Positions 56,580 to 64,000 of a stretch of DNA of 64,000 bases are shown piece by piece. The notes under the pieces were generated by a model. The model was not told the DNA's origin. It searched no databases and worked only from the letters and a program-made list of their open reading frames with translations. A program made the translations under genes and the position numbers. Source of the stretch: Pacificimonas sp963710205 (GTDB lineage Bacteria; Pseudomonadota; Alphaproteobacteria; Sphingomonadales; Sphingomonadaceae); assembly GCA_963710205.1 (NCBI GenBank), contig CAVPZG010000005.1:186001-250000 (forward strand), in the 5' to 3' direction. Each line of letters starts with the position of its first letter. The stretch's first letter is position 1.

Positions 56580-57998
56580 ATGAGGATTTGCACGCGGATA
56601 TTGCTTGCGGCGACGCTGCTGCCTGCGGGCCCGGTGCTGGCGCAGGCCGCGCTTCCCGCGGCGAGCGGCGAACCGCTGTCCGTCAGTGCAGAGACCGACC
56701 CGCTTCTGACGCTGACGCGGCGTGCCGAGACGCCGGACGATTTTCGCGCGGCCATCGCCGCCGCCGTTGCGCGCAATCCGGGCGTCGCCGAAGCCGAAGC
56801 GTATCTGGACGAAGCCCGTGCGCGCCGGCGCGAGGCGCAAATGGGGCTGGTTCCCGACCTTGAGATCGGATTTTCCGCCCGTCAGAGCGTCGCCCGCAAT
56901 TTTTCGAACGATCCCGACAATCTGATCGAGCGGTCGCGGTCGCGCGGGCGGGCGGACGCGACGTTCAGCCTGCAACAGCCGATCCTCGATTTCGGCGCGA
57001 CCTCCGCACGCATCGTCGCCGCCGGTCACCGGCTGCGCGCAGCCGCATGGGAAATCGACGTTTCGGCGGAACGCACCGCGCTCGCCGCCATCGCCGCCTG
57101 GTACGATGTCTTCGCCTATCGTGCGCTGGTCGAGCTGGCGGAGAGCTTTCTGGAAAGCCAGACCGAATTTCGCGCGTCGGTCGCCGCGCGCATCGCCAGC
57201 GGGGTCAACGCGGAAGGCGACCTGGCCCGCGCCGATAGCAGCATCGCCGTCACGGGAGCGAACCTGGCGCGGTACCAGCGTCTCGCCGCCGGGGCAGAGG
57301 CGCGTTACAGCCAGCTGATCGGCACGCCGCCGCGTGTCGGGACCATGCGCGCCCCGCGCCCCGACCTTCCCGCCATCACGCAGCAAATGGCCGAATATCT
57401 GGGGCGCAGCACGCCGCAGGTCGAGGTGGCCCGCGCGACGGCCCGCGCCGCCTATGACGAGAGCCGCGCGGCGAAGGCTGACCGGCTTCCCCGGGTGACG
57501 GCAGGTGTGGAAGGCGGACGCTATGGTCTCTTCGACAATGATATCGGCTCCGATTATGATGTGCGGGGCACGGTCAACGTGAGCCAGCGGTTCTTTTCCG
57601 GCAGTTTTGCCCGCGCCGACGCGGAAAAGGCCCGCGCCGCCGCCACGCGCGCGCGCGCCGATGCGACCGAGGAAGAGTCCGCGCGCGATGCCGCCATCGC
57701 CTGGGCCGATGTCGAGGCGCTGGAGGCGCAGGTCGATGCCCTGCAGGACAATTACATCGCCAGCCGTCAGACCCGCGATGTGCTTGCGGAGCGTTTCCGC
57801 GTCTCGCGCGGGACGTTGTTCGATGTCCTTCAGGCGGAGGACGCCTATTTCGCCGTCGCCGGAAGTTACGTGCAGGCGGTTACCGAACGCGATGCGGCGC
57901 GCTATGTGCTGCTGGCGCGGACCGGCCGCCTGCTCGATGCGCTAGGCATCGACGCACGCGGAAAACAGGATGCGCGCGCCGAAGGGGACGCCAGATGA
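56580..57998 (+). CDS. TolC family outer membrane protein of a type I secretion system
   Basis: A 472-residue protein (487 if the upstream ATG at 56535 is used) with a signal peptide MRICTRILLAATLLPAGPVLAQA. It has two long helical repeats with TolC-family features: ATFSLQQPILDFGATSARIV near 130-150 and RFRVSRGTLFDVLQAEDAYF near 400-420. It would form the outer membrane channel. The start at 56580 is chosen because it begins the signal peptide. Its TGA overlaps the ABC gene start as ATGA. Confidence 0.87.
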   Translation: MRICTRILLAATLLPAGPVLAQAALPAASGEPLSVSAETDPLLTLTRRAETPDDFRAAIAAAVARNPGVAEAEAYLDEARARRREAQMGLVPDLEIGFSARQSVARNFSNDPDNLIERSRSRGRADATFSLQQPILDFGATSARIVAAGHRLRAAAWEIDVSAERTALAAIAAWYDVFAYRALVELAESFLESQTEFRASVAARIASGVNAEGDLARADSSIAVTGANLARYQRLAAGAEARYSQLIGTPPRVGTMRAPRPDLPAITQQMAEYLGRSTPQVEVARATARAAYDESRAAKADRLPRVTAGVEGGRYGLFDNDIGSDYDVRGTVNVSQRFFSGSFARADAEKARAAATRARADATEEESARDAAIAWADVEALEAQVDALQDNYIASRQTRDVLAERFRVSRGTLFDVLQAEDAYFAVAGSYVQAVTERDAARYVLLARTGRLLDALGIDARGKQDARAEGDAR

Positions 57999-59812
57999 GC
58001 CGCGATATGGATTTCCGGGGGAAGGCCCCGCGCTTCGCCGAGTGGCTGATGCAGCCCATGCGCCAGAACCGCCCCGTTTACATGCGGGTCGCGCTCGCCG
58101 CCCTCTTCATCAACCTGTTCGCGCTCGCTTCCAGCCTGTTCACCATGGTCGTCTATGACCGTGTCGTCCCCAACAACGCAGTCGATTCCCTGATCGCGCT
58201 TTCCATTGGGCTCGGCATTGTCATCATCTTTGATTTCATCCTGAAACTGCTGAGAAGCTATTTCACCGACCTGGCCGGGGCAAGCATCGACCGCGACATT
58301 GGCGGGCGCGTGTTCCAGCAGCTGCTAAGCGTGCGTCTGGACGCCAAACGCGGCTCGACGGGCGCGCTGGCCGGCCTGATGCGCGAACTGGAAACGCTGC
58401 GGGATTTCTTCGCCAGCGCGACCGTGACGGCAATCGTGGATGTTCCCTTCATTTTCCTGACTCTGGCGGTCATCGCCGTCATCGGCGGTCCCGTCGTTCT
58501 GGTCCCTGCCGCGATGGTGCCGATTGTCATTCTGGCCGGATACCTGACGCATCCCGCCATGGACCGTCTGAGCGCGAAGGGCATGGGGCAGGGCCTTCTG
58601 AAGCAGACCGTGCTCGTGGAAACCATCGGCGGGCTTGAGACGGTGAAGACCGCAGGGGCGGGAAATCTGCTGACACAGCGCTGGGTCGCGGCGATCGACG
58701 ATCATGCCGCCACCAGCCTGCGCCTGCGCCTGCTCGGCAATATCGGCATCACCATATCGCAGTCGGCGCAGATGATCAGCTATGCGGGCGTGGTCATCGT
58801 CGGCGTCGGCATGATCGCCAGCCGCGACCTTTCGATGGGCGGCCTGATCGCCTGTTCCATTCTGGCGGGCCGCGCGGTTGCGCCGCTGGGCCAGATCGCC
58901 AACCTGCTGTCACGCCTGACGACGACGCGGGCCGCCTATCGCCAGATCAATGGCCTGATGGACACCCCGCGCGAGGGCCCGGCGGGCCAGCCGCTGAAAC
59001 TGGCGGCGACGAAGGGCGAGGTCGAATTTCGCAATGTCAGCTTCAAGTATCCCGGCGCATCGGAAAAGGCACTGGACGGCCTCAACTTCACGATCCGCGC
59101 CGGTGAACATGTCGCTGTGCTTGGCCGTGTCGGGTCCGGCAAGTCGACCATCGCCCGCCTGATGCTGGGCCTCTATGAGCCGGAGGAGGGCACCGTCCTT
59201 CTCGACGGGATCGACGTGCGCCAGCTCGACCCCGCGACGCTCAGGCAGCGGATCGGGACGACGATGCAGGAAACCGTATTGCTGTCCGGCACGGTGCGCG
59301 AAAACATCATATTGGGCCGCGATCATATTTCCGACGAGGAGATGCTGCGCGCGGCGGAACTGGCCGGGACGCACGGGTTCATGCAGCATGTCACCGACGG
59401 TTATGACCGCAAGCTGGCGGACCGCGGCGAGGGACTGTCGGGCGGCCAGCGCCAGTCGATCGCGCTCGCCCGTGCGCTTGCCGGGACGCCGCAGGTGCTG
59501 CTGCTCGATGAGCCTTCGAGCCAGATGGATGCGCAGACGGAGGGACAGGTCCTTTCCAATCTAGAGGGCGAACTGGCGGGCAAGACCACGATCGTCATCA
59601 CCCACCGTCCGCCTTTCCTGAAACTGGTCGATCGCATCATCCTGATGGACAAGGGCAAGGTCGTCGCCGACGGGCCGAAGACCCAGGTCATGGCCATGCT
59701 GCAGAAACAGTCGGGCGGCGCGCCAACCGGTCCCGCCACGTCCGCGAAACGGCCGGCGATCGATGAAAGCGGACTGGTGAAGAGCGGCATCAAGGCGGAG
59801 ATAAAGAGCTGA
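57995..59812 (+). CDS. Type I secretion ABC permease/ATPase
   Basis: A 605-residue exporter subunit with six membrane helices (about 30-315, including FINLFALASSLFTMVVYDRV) and an ATPase domain. Walker A is VLGRVGSGKSTIARL near 375, the signature is GLSGGQRQSIALARAL, and Walker B is VLLLDEPSSQMDAQ. No C39 peptidase is fused, so it is of the PrtD/LapB-like class that secretes unprocessed proteins. It overlaps the tolC gene and its stop overlaps the HlyD start (TGATG), forming one operon. Confidence 0.92.
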   Translation: MSRDMDFRGKAPRFAEWLMQPMRQNRPVYMRVALAALFINLFALASSLFTMVVYDRVVPNNAVDSLIALSIGLGIVIIFDFILKLLRSYFTDLAGASIDRDIGGRVFQQLLSVRLDAKRGSTGALAGLMRELETLRDFFASATVTAIVDVPFIFLTLAVIAVIGGPVVLVPAAMVPIVILAGYLTHPAMDRLSAKGMGQGLLKQTVLVETIGGLETVKTAGAGNLLTQRWVAAIDDHAATSLRLRLLGNIGITISQSAQMISYAGVVIVGVGMIASRDLSMGGLIACSILAGRAVAPLGQIANLLSRLTTTRAAYRQINGLMDTPREGPAGQPLKLAATKGEVEFRNVSFKYPGASEKALDGLNFTIRAGEHVAVLGRVGSGKSTIARLMLGLYEPEEGTVLLDGIDVRQLDPATLRQRIGTTMQETVLLSGTVRENIILGRDHISDEEMLRAAELAGTHGFMQHVTDGYDRKLADRGEGLSGGQRQSIALARALAGTPQVLLLDEPSSQMDAQTEGQVLSNLEGELAGKTTIVITHRPPFLKLVDRIILMDKGKVVADGPKTQVMAMLQKQSGGAPTGPATSAKRPAIDESGLVKSGIKAEIKS

Positions 59813-61110
59813 TGGCCGAGCGTATCGAAGACCGGCTGGCGCATATCGAGCCCAAGAAGGCCGCCAACTGGCTGCTGTTCCTGATCGCCGCCGTCGTGGT
59901 CATCTTCATCATCTGGGCAGCGCTGACCGACCTTGATGTCAGTGTGCGCGGGCAGGGGCGCGTCGTGCCGTCTTCGCAGCTGCAGGTCGTCTCCAATCTG
60001 GAAGGCGGGATCATCGACCGCATTCTGGTGAAAGCGGGCGACGTGGTCGCACAGGGCGACCCGCTGATGGAGCTGGACCGCACGGAAACCACCAGCGATT
60101 TCGGTTCCAACCGCGCTTCCGCGGACGCGCTGATCGCCAAGATTTCCCGGCTTGAGGCCGAAGTCGCCGGACGCCAGCCGAATTTCCCCGGCGGCGGAGA
60201 AGGGCCCATGCGCGAACAGGTCGAGATCGAGCGTTCGCTTTACGCCAGCCGCATGGCCGATCTCGCCAGCCTGACCAACGCCGCCGCCGCCCGCGTCAAC
60301 CAGGCCGAACGCAGCGTCGCTGAGGCAGAAGCCGCGCTTCGCGCGCGGGAGAGCGCCGCCGAAGCGGCCCGGCGCGAACTCGACATCCTGCGTCCACTGG
60401 TGGAGCGCGGGATCGAACCGCGCCTGTCGCTGATCCAGGCGGAAAGCCGTGCATCGGTTGCGCAGTCCGATGTCGCCGCGGCGTCCGCGGGCGTAACGCG
60501 CGCGCAGGCTTCCGTTGTGGAGGCGCGCGCCAGCCTGAATCAACAGCGACAGGACTGGCGGGCGCGGGCAGCCGGCGAACTTGCCGCCGCCCAGTCCGAC
60601 CTGGCCGCCCGCCGGATGACGATGCCCGCCCTGCAGGGACGCGTCGATCGCACCACGGTGCGCGCACCGCTGTCCGGCAAGGTCAACCGCGTCCTGAAGA
60701 CCACCGTTGGCGGTTCCGTCTCTCCGGGCGAACCACTGGTGGAGATGGTTCCATCCGACGAGGCGCTGATCGTCATGGCGAACATCCTGCCGAAGGATAT
60801 TGGCTGGATCGCCATCGGCCAGCGCGCCAAGGTCAACATCACGGCCTATGACCCCACCGTCTATGGCGGCCTGGACGGCGAAGTCATCACCATCAGTCCC
60901 GATGCCACCGTCAACGAGCGGACGGGCGAGAGCTTCTACGAAGTGCGCGTGCGGACAGAGGCGGAAGCGATTACCGATAAGGCGGGACGCCAGCTGCCCA
61001 TCGGCCCGGGCATGGCGGCGGACGTGAGCCTGCTGGGCGAAAAACGCAGCATATTGAGCTATATCCTGCGGCCGATCACGCGGCTGCAACAGCGCGCCTT
61101 CCGCGAATAG
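59812..61110 (+). CDS. HlyD family type I secretion periplasmic adaptor
   Basis: A 432-residue membrane fusion protein. One N-terminal anchor (NWLLFLIAAVVVIFIIWAAL, about 19-38), lipoyl-like strands (VVSNLEGGIIDRILVKAGDV), a long coiled coil (about 110-265), then the beta-barrel/strand VRAPLSGKVNRVLKTTVGGS and the C-terminal GMAADVSLLGEKRSILSYIL. It bridges the ABC exporter to TolC. The order TolC-ABC-HlyD is complete here. No obvious secreted RTX-type substrate is encoded nearby. Confidence 0.92.
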   Translation: MAERIEDRLAHIEPKKAANWLLFLIAAVVVIFIIWAALTDLDVSVRGQGRVVPSSQLQVVSNLEGGIIDRILVKAGDVVAQGDPLMELDRTETTSDFGSNRASADALIAKISRLEAEVAGRQPNFPGGGEGPMREQVEIERSLYASRMADLASLTNAAAARVNQAERSVAEAEAALRARESAAEAARRELDILRPLVERGIEPRLSLIQAESRASVAQSDVAAASAGVTRAQASVVEARASLNQQRQDWRARAAGELAAAQSDLAARRMTMPALQGRVDRTTVRAPLSGKVNRVLKTTVGGSVSPGEPLVEMVPSDEALIVMANILPKDIGWIAIGQRAKVNITAYDPTVYGGLDGEVITISPDATVNERTGESFYEVRVRTEAEAITDKAGRQLPIGPGMAADVSLLGEKRSILSYILRPITRLQQRAFRE

Positions 61111-61147
61111 CGATGGAGAGGGTGCAGCGCTGCGCGCCCGGCCGGCC

Positions 61148-61921
61148 ATGACTGCCATCCTGATCCCCGCGCGGTTCGCGTCCACCCGCTTTCCCGGCAA
61201 GCCGCTCGCGATGCTGCGCGGCGCGGACGGCACGGCGAAGCCGCTCATTCAGCGCAGCTGGGAAGCGGCGCGCGCGGCGGGGCCGTGCCATGTCCTGACC
61301 GATGACGAGCGCATCGCGGACGCGGCGCGAAGCTTTGGCGCGGATGTCATCATGACGCCGGCGGCCTGCGCGAACGGAACGGAGCGCTGCGCCGCCGCGC
61401 TCGATGCCCTGCCGAAGGCGGAGATCATCGTGAACCTGCAGGGCGATTCCCCGCTCATTCCGCCCGGCATCATTGCCGCGCTCGCGGCGCATATGGAGGC
61501 CAATCCGGAGGCGGATGTTGCAACGCCCGCGTTCGTCGCTGGCCCGGACGTCCGTGCACGGCTGATCGCGGATGCCGCCGCTGGGCGCGTCGGCGGCACC
61601 AGCGTCGTCACCGACGCGAAAAACCGCGCGATGTACTTTTCAAAACGGCTGCTCCCCTACGGCGTCGAGCATGATCCGGATCTGCCGCTGCGCCTGCACC
61701 TTGGCATCTATGCCTATCGCCGCGCGGCGCTTTCCGCCTATCCCGGCCTGCCTGTTGGCGATCTCGAAGTCGCGGAAGGCCTTGAACAATTGCGTTTCCT
61801 TCAGGCCGGGTTCAGTGTCGATATAGTGGAAGTGCCGCCGGTCGACGACTTCTGGGAAGTCAACAATCCTGAAGACGTCGCCATTGTGGAGGCGGCGCTG
61901 GCAGATAGAGGACAGGTCTGA
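61148..61921 (+). CDS. kdsB: 3-deoxy-manno-octulosonate cytidylyltransferase
   Basis: A 257-residue enzyme that activates Kdo as CMP-Kdo. The nucleotide-binding start TAILIPARFASTRFPGKPLA and the IIVNLQGDSPLIPP segment near 98-111 are family hallmarks. Start at 61148. It overlaps kdsA by one base. A second kdsB could exist elsewhere for lipopolysaccharide; here the neighbours suggest capsule use. Confidence 0.9.
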   Translation: MTAILIPARFASTRFPGKPLAMLRGADGTAKPLIQRSWEAARAAGPCHVLTDDERIADAARSFGADVIMTPAACANGTERCAAALDALPKAEIIVNLQGDSPLIPPGIIAALAAHMEANPEADVATPAFVAGPDVRARLIADAAAGRVGGTSVVTDAKNRAMYFSKRLLPYGVEHDPDLPLRLHLGIYAYRRAALSAYPGLPVGDLEVAEGLEQLRFLQAGFSVDIVEVPPVDDFWEVNNPEDVAIVEAALADRGQV

Positions 61922-62757
61922 TGCAGTTATGCGGCACGTCCGTCGGTCTTGATCAGCCCCTGTTCCTGATTTCCGGCCCCTGTGTCATCGAGAGCGAAAC
62001 CGCCTGTCTGCACATCGCCGAACGGCTGGCGGACATCGCGGACCGGCACCGGATTCTGGTGATTTTCAAGGCCAGTTTCGACAAGGCCAACCGCACGGCG
62101 CACAGCTCCTATCGCGGCCCCGGACTGGACGACGGCCTTGCGATCCTGGACCGGGTCCGGAGCGCGACGGGCCTTCCCATTCTGACCGACGTTCATGAAG
62201 CCGCGCAGGTCCCCGTCGCCGCCGAGATCGTCGATGTCCTGCAAATTCCCGCCTTCCTGTCGCGCCAGACCGACCTGGTCGCCGCCGCCGCCGCGTCCGG
62301 CAGGCCGGTCAATATCAAGAAGGCGCAGTTCATGGCGCCCGCCGACACCATCCCGCTTGTGGAAAAGGCGCGCGCCGCGGGCGGCGCGGACGTGCCCATC
62401 ATGCTGTGCGAACGCGGCTCCGCCTTTGGCTACAACAATCTTGTCGTCGACATGACCGGCATTGCGAAAATGCGGGAGACGGGATGCCCCATCGTCTTTG
62501 ATGCGACGCACAGCGCGCAGCTGCCGGGCGGGCAGGGCAGCAGCAGCGGCGGCGACCGGAACGCCGTTCCGGTGCTTGCCCGCGCCGCCGTGGCCGTGGG
62601 CATCAGCGGGCTGTTCATGGAAACCCATCCCGACCCTGATAGCGCGCTCTCCGACGGTCCGAACAGCTGGCCGCTGGACCGGCTGGACGGGCTTCTGGAA
62701 CGTCTGATCGACCTCGACCGCAGCATCAAATCCCGGCCGTTCGAGGAACGTCTTTAG
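61921..62757 (+). CDS. kdsA: 3-deoxy-8-phosphooctulonate synthase
   Basis: A 278-residue class I aldolase-type enzyme that condenses arabinose 5-phosphate and phosphoenolpyruvate to Kdo 8-phosphate. LISGPCVIESETACLHIAER opens the barrel, with IFKASFDKANRTAHSSYRGP, ILTDVHEAAQVPVAAE and IVFDATHSAQLPGGQ following. Its stop overlaps the stop of the minus-strand ABC ATPase gene by 4 bp. Confidence 0.94.
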   Translation: MQLCGTSVGLDQPLFLISGPCVIESETACLHIAERLADIADRHRILVIFKASFDKANRTAHSSYRGPGLDDGLAILDRVRSATGLPILTDVHEAAQVPVAAEIVDVLQIPAFLSRQTDLVAAAAASGRPVNIKKAQFMAPADTIPLVEKARAAGGADVPIMLCERGSAFGYNNLVVDMTGIAKMRETGCPIVFDATHSAQLPGGQGSSSGGDRNAVPVLARAAVAVGISGLFMETHPDPDSALSDGPNSWPLDRLDGLLERLIDLDRSIKSRPFEERL

Positions 62758-63410
62758 GCGGCCTGCAATTGCAGATGCCGCTCAATGGCGTCGTCGACAC
62801 TGTCGAACATCGTCAGCCTGCCATTTTCGATGACTGCCCCGGTCCGGCAATAGGTCCGAAGCGTTGCCGGATCGTGGCTGACCATGATCAGCGTCCGGTT
62901 TTCCGCCCGTTCCGTGAGCGCCGCATGACTGCGCTCCCGAAAGCGCGCGTCCCCCGCCGCCGTGATCTCGTCCACCAGATAGCAGTCGAAGTCGATGGCG
63001 AGGCTGATGCCAAAGGCGAGCCGCGCCGTCATGCCCGCCGAATAGGTCCGTACCGGTTGCCGCAGGAAATCCCCGAGCTCCGCGAAGTCCTCGACAAAAC
63101 GGATGAGCGATACCGGATCGCGGCCATAGATGCGCGCCACGAAGCGCGCATTGTCCGCGCCCGTCAGGCTGGACTGGAAGCACGAGCCGTAGCCGAGCGG
63201 CCAGCTGACCGTCATGCCGCGCGAAATCCGCCCTGCCGTCGGCTGCTCGACACCGCCGATCAGCCGCATGAGGGTTGATTTTCCCGCGCCGTTCGCACCG
63301 CAGATGCCGATGGCGTCGCCCGGCGCGACGACCATATCCACATCTGACAGCACGGGCTTCGTAAAGCCTTTCAGCCGATAGCTTTTGGAGACCTTGTCTA
63401 GGCGAATCAT
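62754..63410 (-). CDS. Capsule/polysaccharide export ABC ATPase (KpsT-like)
   Basis: A 218-residue ATPase of the KpsT/Wzt class that energises polysaccharide export. Walker A is ICGANGAGKSTLMRLIGGVE near 36-55, the signature region is RTYSAGMTARLAFGISLA near 123-140, and Walker B is YLVDEITAAGD. It lacks a carbohydrate-binding C-terminal domain. It is convergent with kdsA and divergent from the Wza/KpsD-like gene, with only 23 bp between the two start codons. The permease partner (KpsM) is not in the window. Confidence 0.88.
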   Translation of the reverse strand: MIRLDKVSKSYRLKGFTKPVLSDVDMVVAPGDAIGICGANGAGKSTLMRLIGGVEQPTAGRISRGMTVSWPLGYGSCFQSSLTGADNARFVARIYGRDPVSLIRFVEDFAELGDFLRQPVRTYSAGMTARLAFGISLAIDFDCYLVDEITAAGDARFRERSHAALTERAENRTLIMVSHDPATLRTYCRTGAVIENGRLTMFDSVDDAIERHLQLQAA

Positions 63411-63433
63411 GGGGCCCAGCCTATGCGCGGGTC

Positions 63434-64000
63434 ATGGCGAACACCATCATTTCACGCCTTCCCATCCTGTTTTCAGGTGCGCTTGTGCTTTCTGCCTGCG
63501 CGTCGCTGCCCACGAGCGGGCCGACGGCCAGCCAGGTGCTGGACGAGGAGCGGGATGCCGCGGCCGCCATCGGCTACCGCTATGTCGATGTGGCGGCGGG
63601 CACGATACCGCCGCCGCCAGAGGGTCAGTCCGGCCGCCTGTCGGCTTTGCCCGCCGCCGGGCCCGTCAATGGCAGCATCGGCCCCGGCGACATGCTGGAC
63701 ATCACGCTCTACGAGGTCGGCAGCGCCCTGTTTTCAGGACCGCCCGCTGTCGGCGGCAGTGCCTTCGATCCGTCTGCCCGGTCACGTGTTCTTTCCGGTA
63801 TCGAAGTCCAGCCGACCGGTGACATCGACCTGCCCTTCGCTGGCAGGGTCAATGTCGCGGGCCTGAGCCGCGCCGAGGCCGCCGCCCGCATCGAGCGCGC
63901 CTATCGCGGCCTTAGCCAGCAGCCACAGGCGCAGGTCGCCGTCACGCGCGACCTCAACAACATGGTGGTGTTTTCCGGCGCCATTGGCCGCCAGGGCCGC
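63434..64000 (+). CDS. Wza/KpsD-like polysaccharide export lipoprotein (3' end outside window)
   Basis: About 189 N-terminal residues of a periplasmic/outer-membrane polysaccharide export protein. A lipoprotein signal peptide ends in the lipobox LSAC with Cys22 (LVLSACASLPTSG). The mature part has the poly-export domain pieces IGPGDMLDITLYEVG and DIDLPFAGRVNVAGLSRAEA, and the beginning of a SLBB-like segment (QVAVTRDLNNMVVFSGAIGR). Start ATG at 63434. It faces away from the KpsT-like gene and would form the export channel for Kdo-containing capsule made with the upstream kds genes. Confidence 0.88.
   Translation, partial: MANTIISRLPILFSGALVLSACASLPTSGPTASQVLDEERDAAAAIGYRYVDVAAGTIPPPPEGQSGRLSALPAAGPVNGSIGPGDMLDITLYEVGSALFSGPPAVGGSAFDPSARSRVLSGIEVQPTGDIDLPFAGRVNVAGLSRAEAAARIERAYRGLSQQPQAQVAVTRDLNNMVVFSGAIGRQGR

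Overview
The window looks like a chromosomal segment of a high-GC alphaproteobacterium, most likely a sphingomonad (Sphingomonadales). The support is the combination of GatCAB, CckA, an alphaproteobacterial LexA box (GAAC-N7-GAAC) before recA, a CtrA-like box before fliQ, a PEP-CTERM protein behind a sigma-54 type promoter, TonB-type proteins, an R773-type ArsC, and a GTA-type endolysin/holin pair. The genus is an inference. No tRNA, rRNA, CRISPR array or insertion sequence was recognised.

Layout. 1-9.7 kb: gltX (cut by the window edge), arsC and a DUF938 methyltransferase; then a tight operon of circularly permuted ATP-grasp, alpha-E, transglutaminase-like and Anbu proteasome-type protease genes with an overlapping GNAT gene; then an S9 peptidase and rpsD. 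9.9-15.2 kb: a BaiN/HI0933-type flavoprotein, a small secreted protein and gatC-gatA-gatB. gatA carries one extra base. A displaced copy of the gatB 5' end plus about 220 bp of AT-richer DNA sits between gatA and gatB. 15.2-18.5 kb: a divergent HxlR regulator facing VOC, SRPBCC and DUF1428 genes across an 18-bp direct repeat, then the PEP-CTERM gene and a PHA-granule-type protein. 18.6-25.7 kb: an Asp/Asn hydroxylase, fliQ-fliR-flhB, cckA, recA and a small TonB-C-like protein.

25.7-37.3 kb: an MsbA-like ABC exporter, then a minus-strand run of TonB, GGDEF/EAL, GST, histidine kinase, response regulator, DUF4173 membrane protein and ABC-F ATPase. 37.4-41 kb: a PepSY/response regulator/kinase operon behind an 11-bp-period direct repeat, then the endolysin and holin. 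41-48 kb (minus strand): moxR, two unknown proteins, and the YqeY-dnaG-rpoD macromolecular synthesis group; dnaG also carries one extra base. 48-54.5 kb: carA and carB, separated by a 0.7-kb decayed gene, then greA and a rhomboid protease. 54.5-64 kb: a PNPOx-like flavoprotein, a dipeptide epimerase, a PilZ protein, a complete type I secretion set (TolC, ABC, HlyD), and Kdo/capsule genes (kdsB, kdsA, a KpsT-like ATPase and the start of a Wza/KpsD-like lipoprotein).

Functional links. Several parts belong to the CckA/CtrA world: cckA, CtrA-box flagellar genes and GTA-type lysis genes. The surface-related genes cluster at the right end. The most interesting system is the ATP-grasp/alpha-E/transglutaminase/Anbu operon, whose substrate is unknown. 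Single-base insertions in two normally essential genes (gatA, dnaG) suggest consensus errors in this assembly, so other broken frames should be read with that in mind. The carA-carB spacer, with many frame changes, looks like genuine decay.
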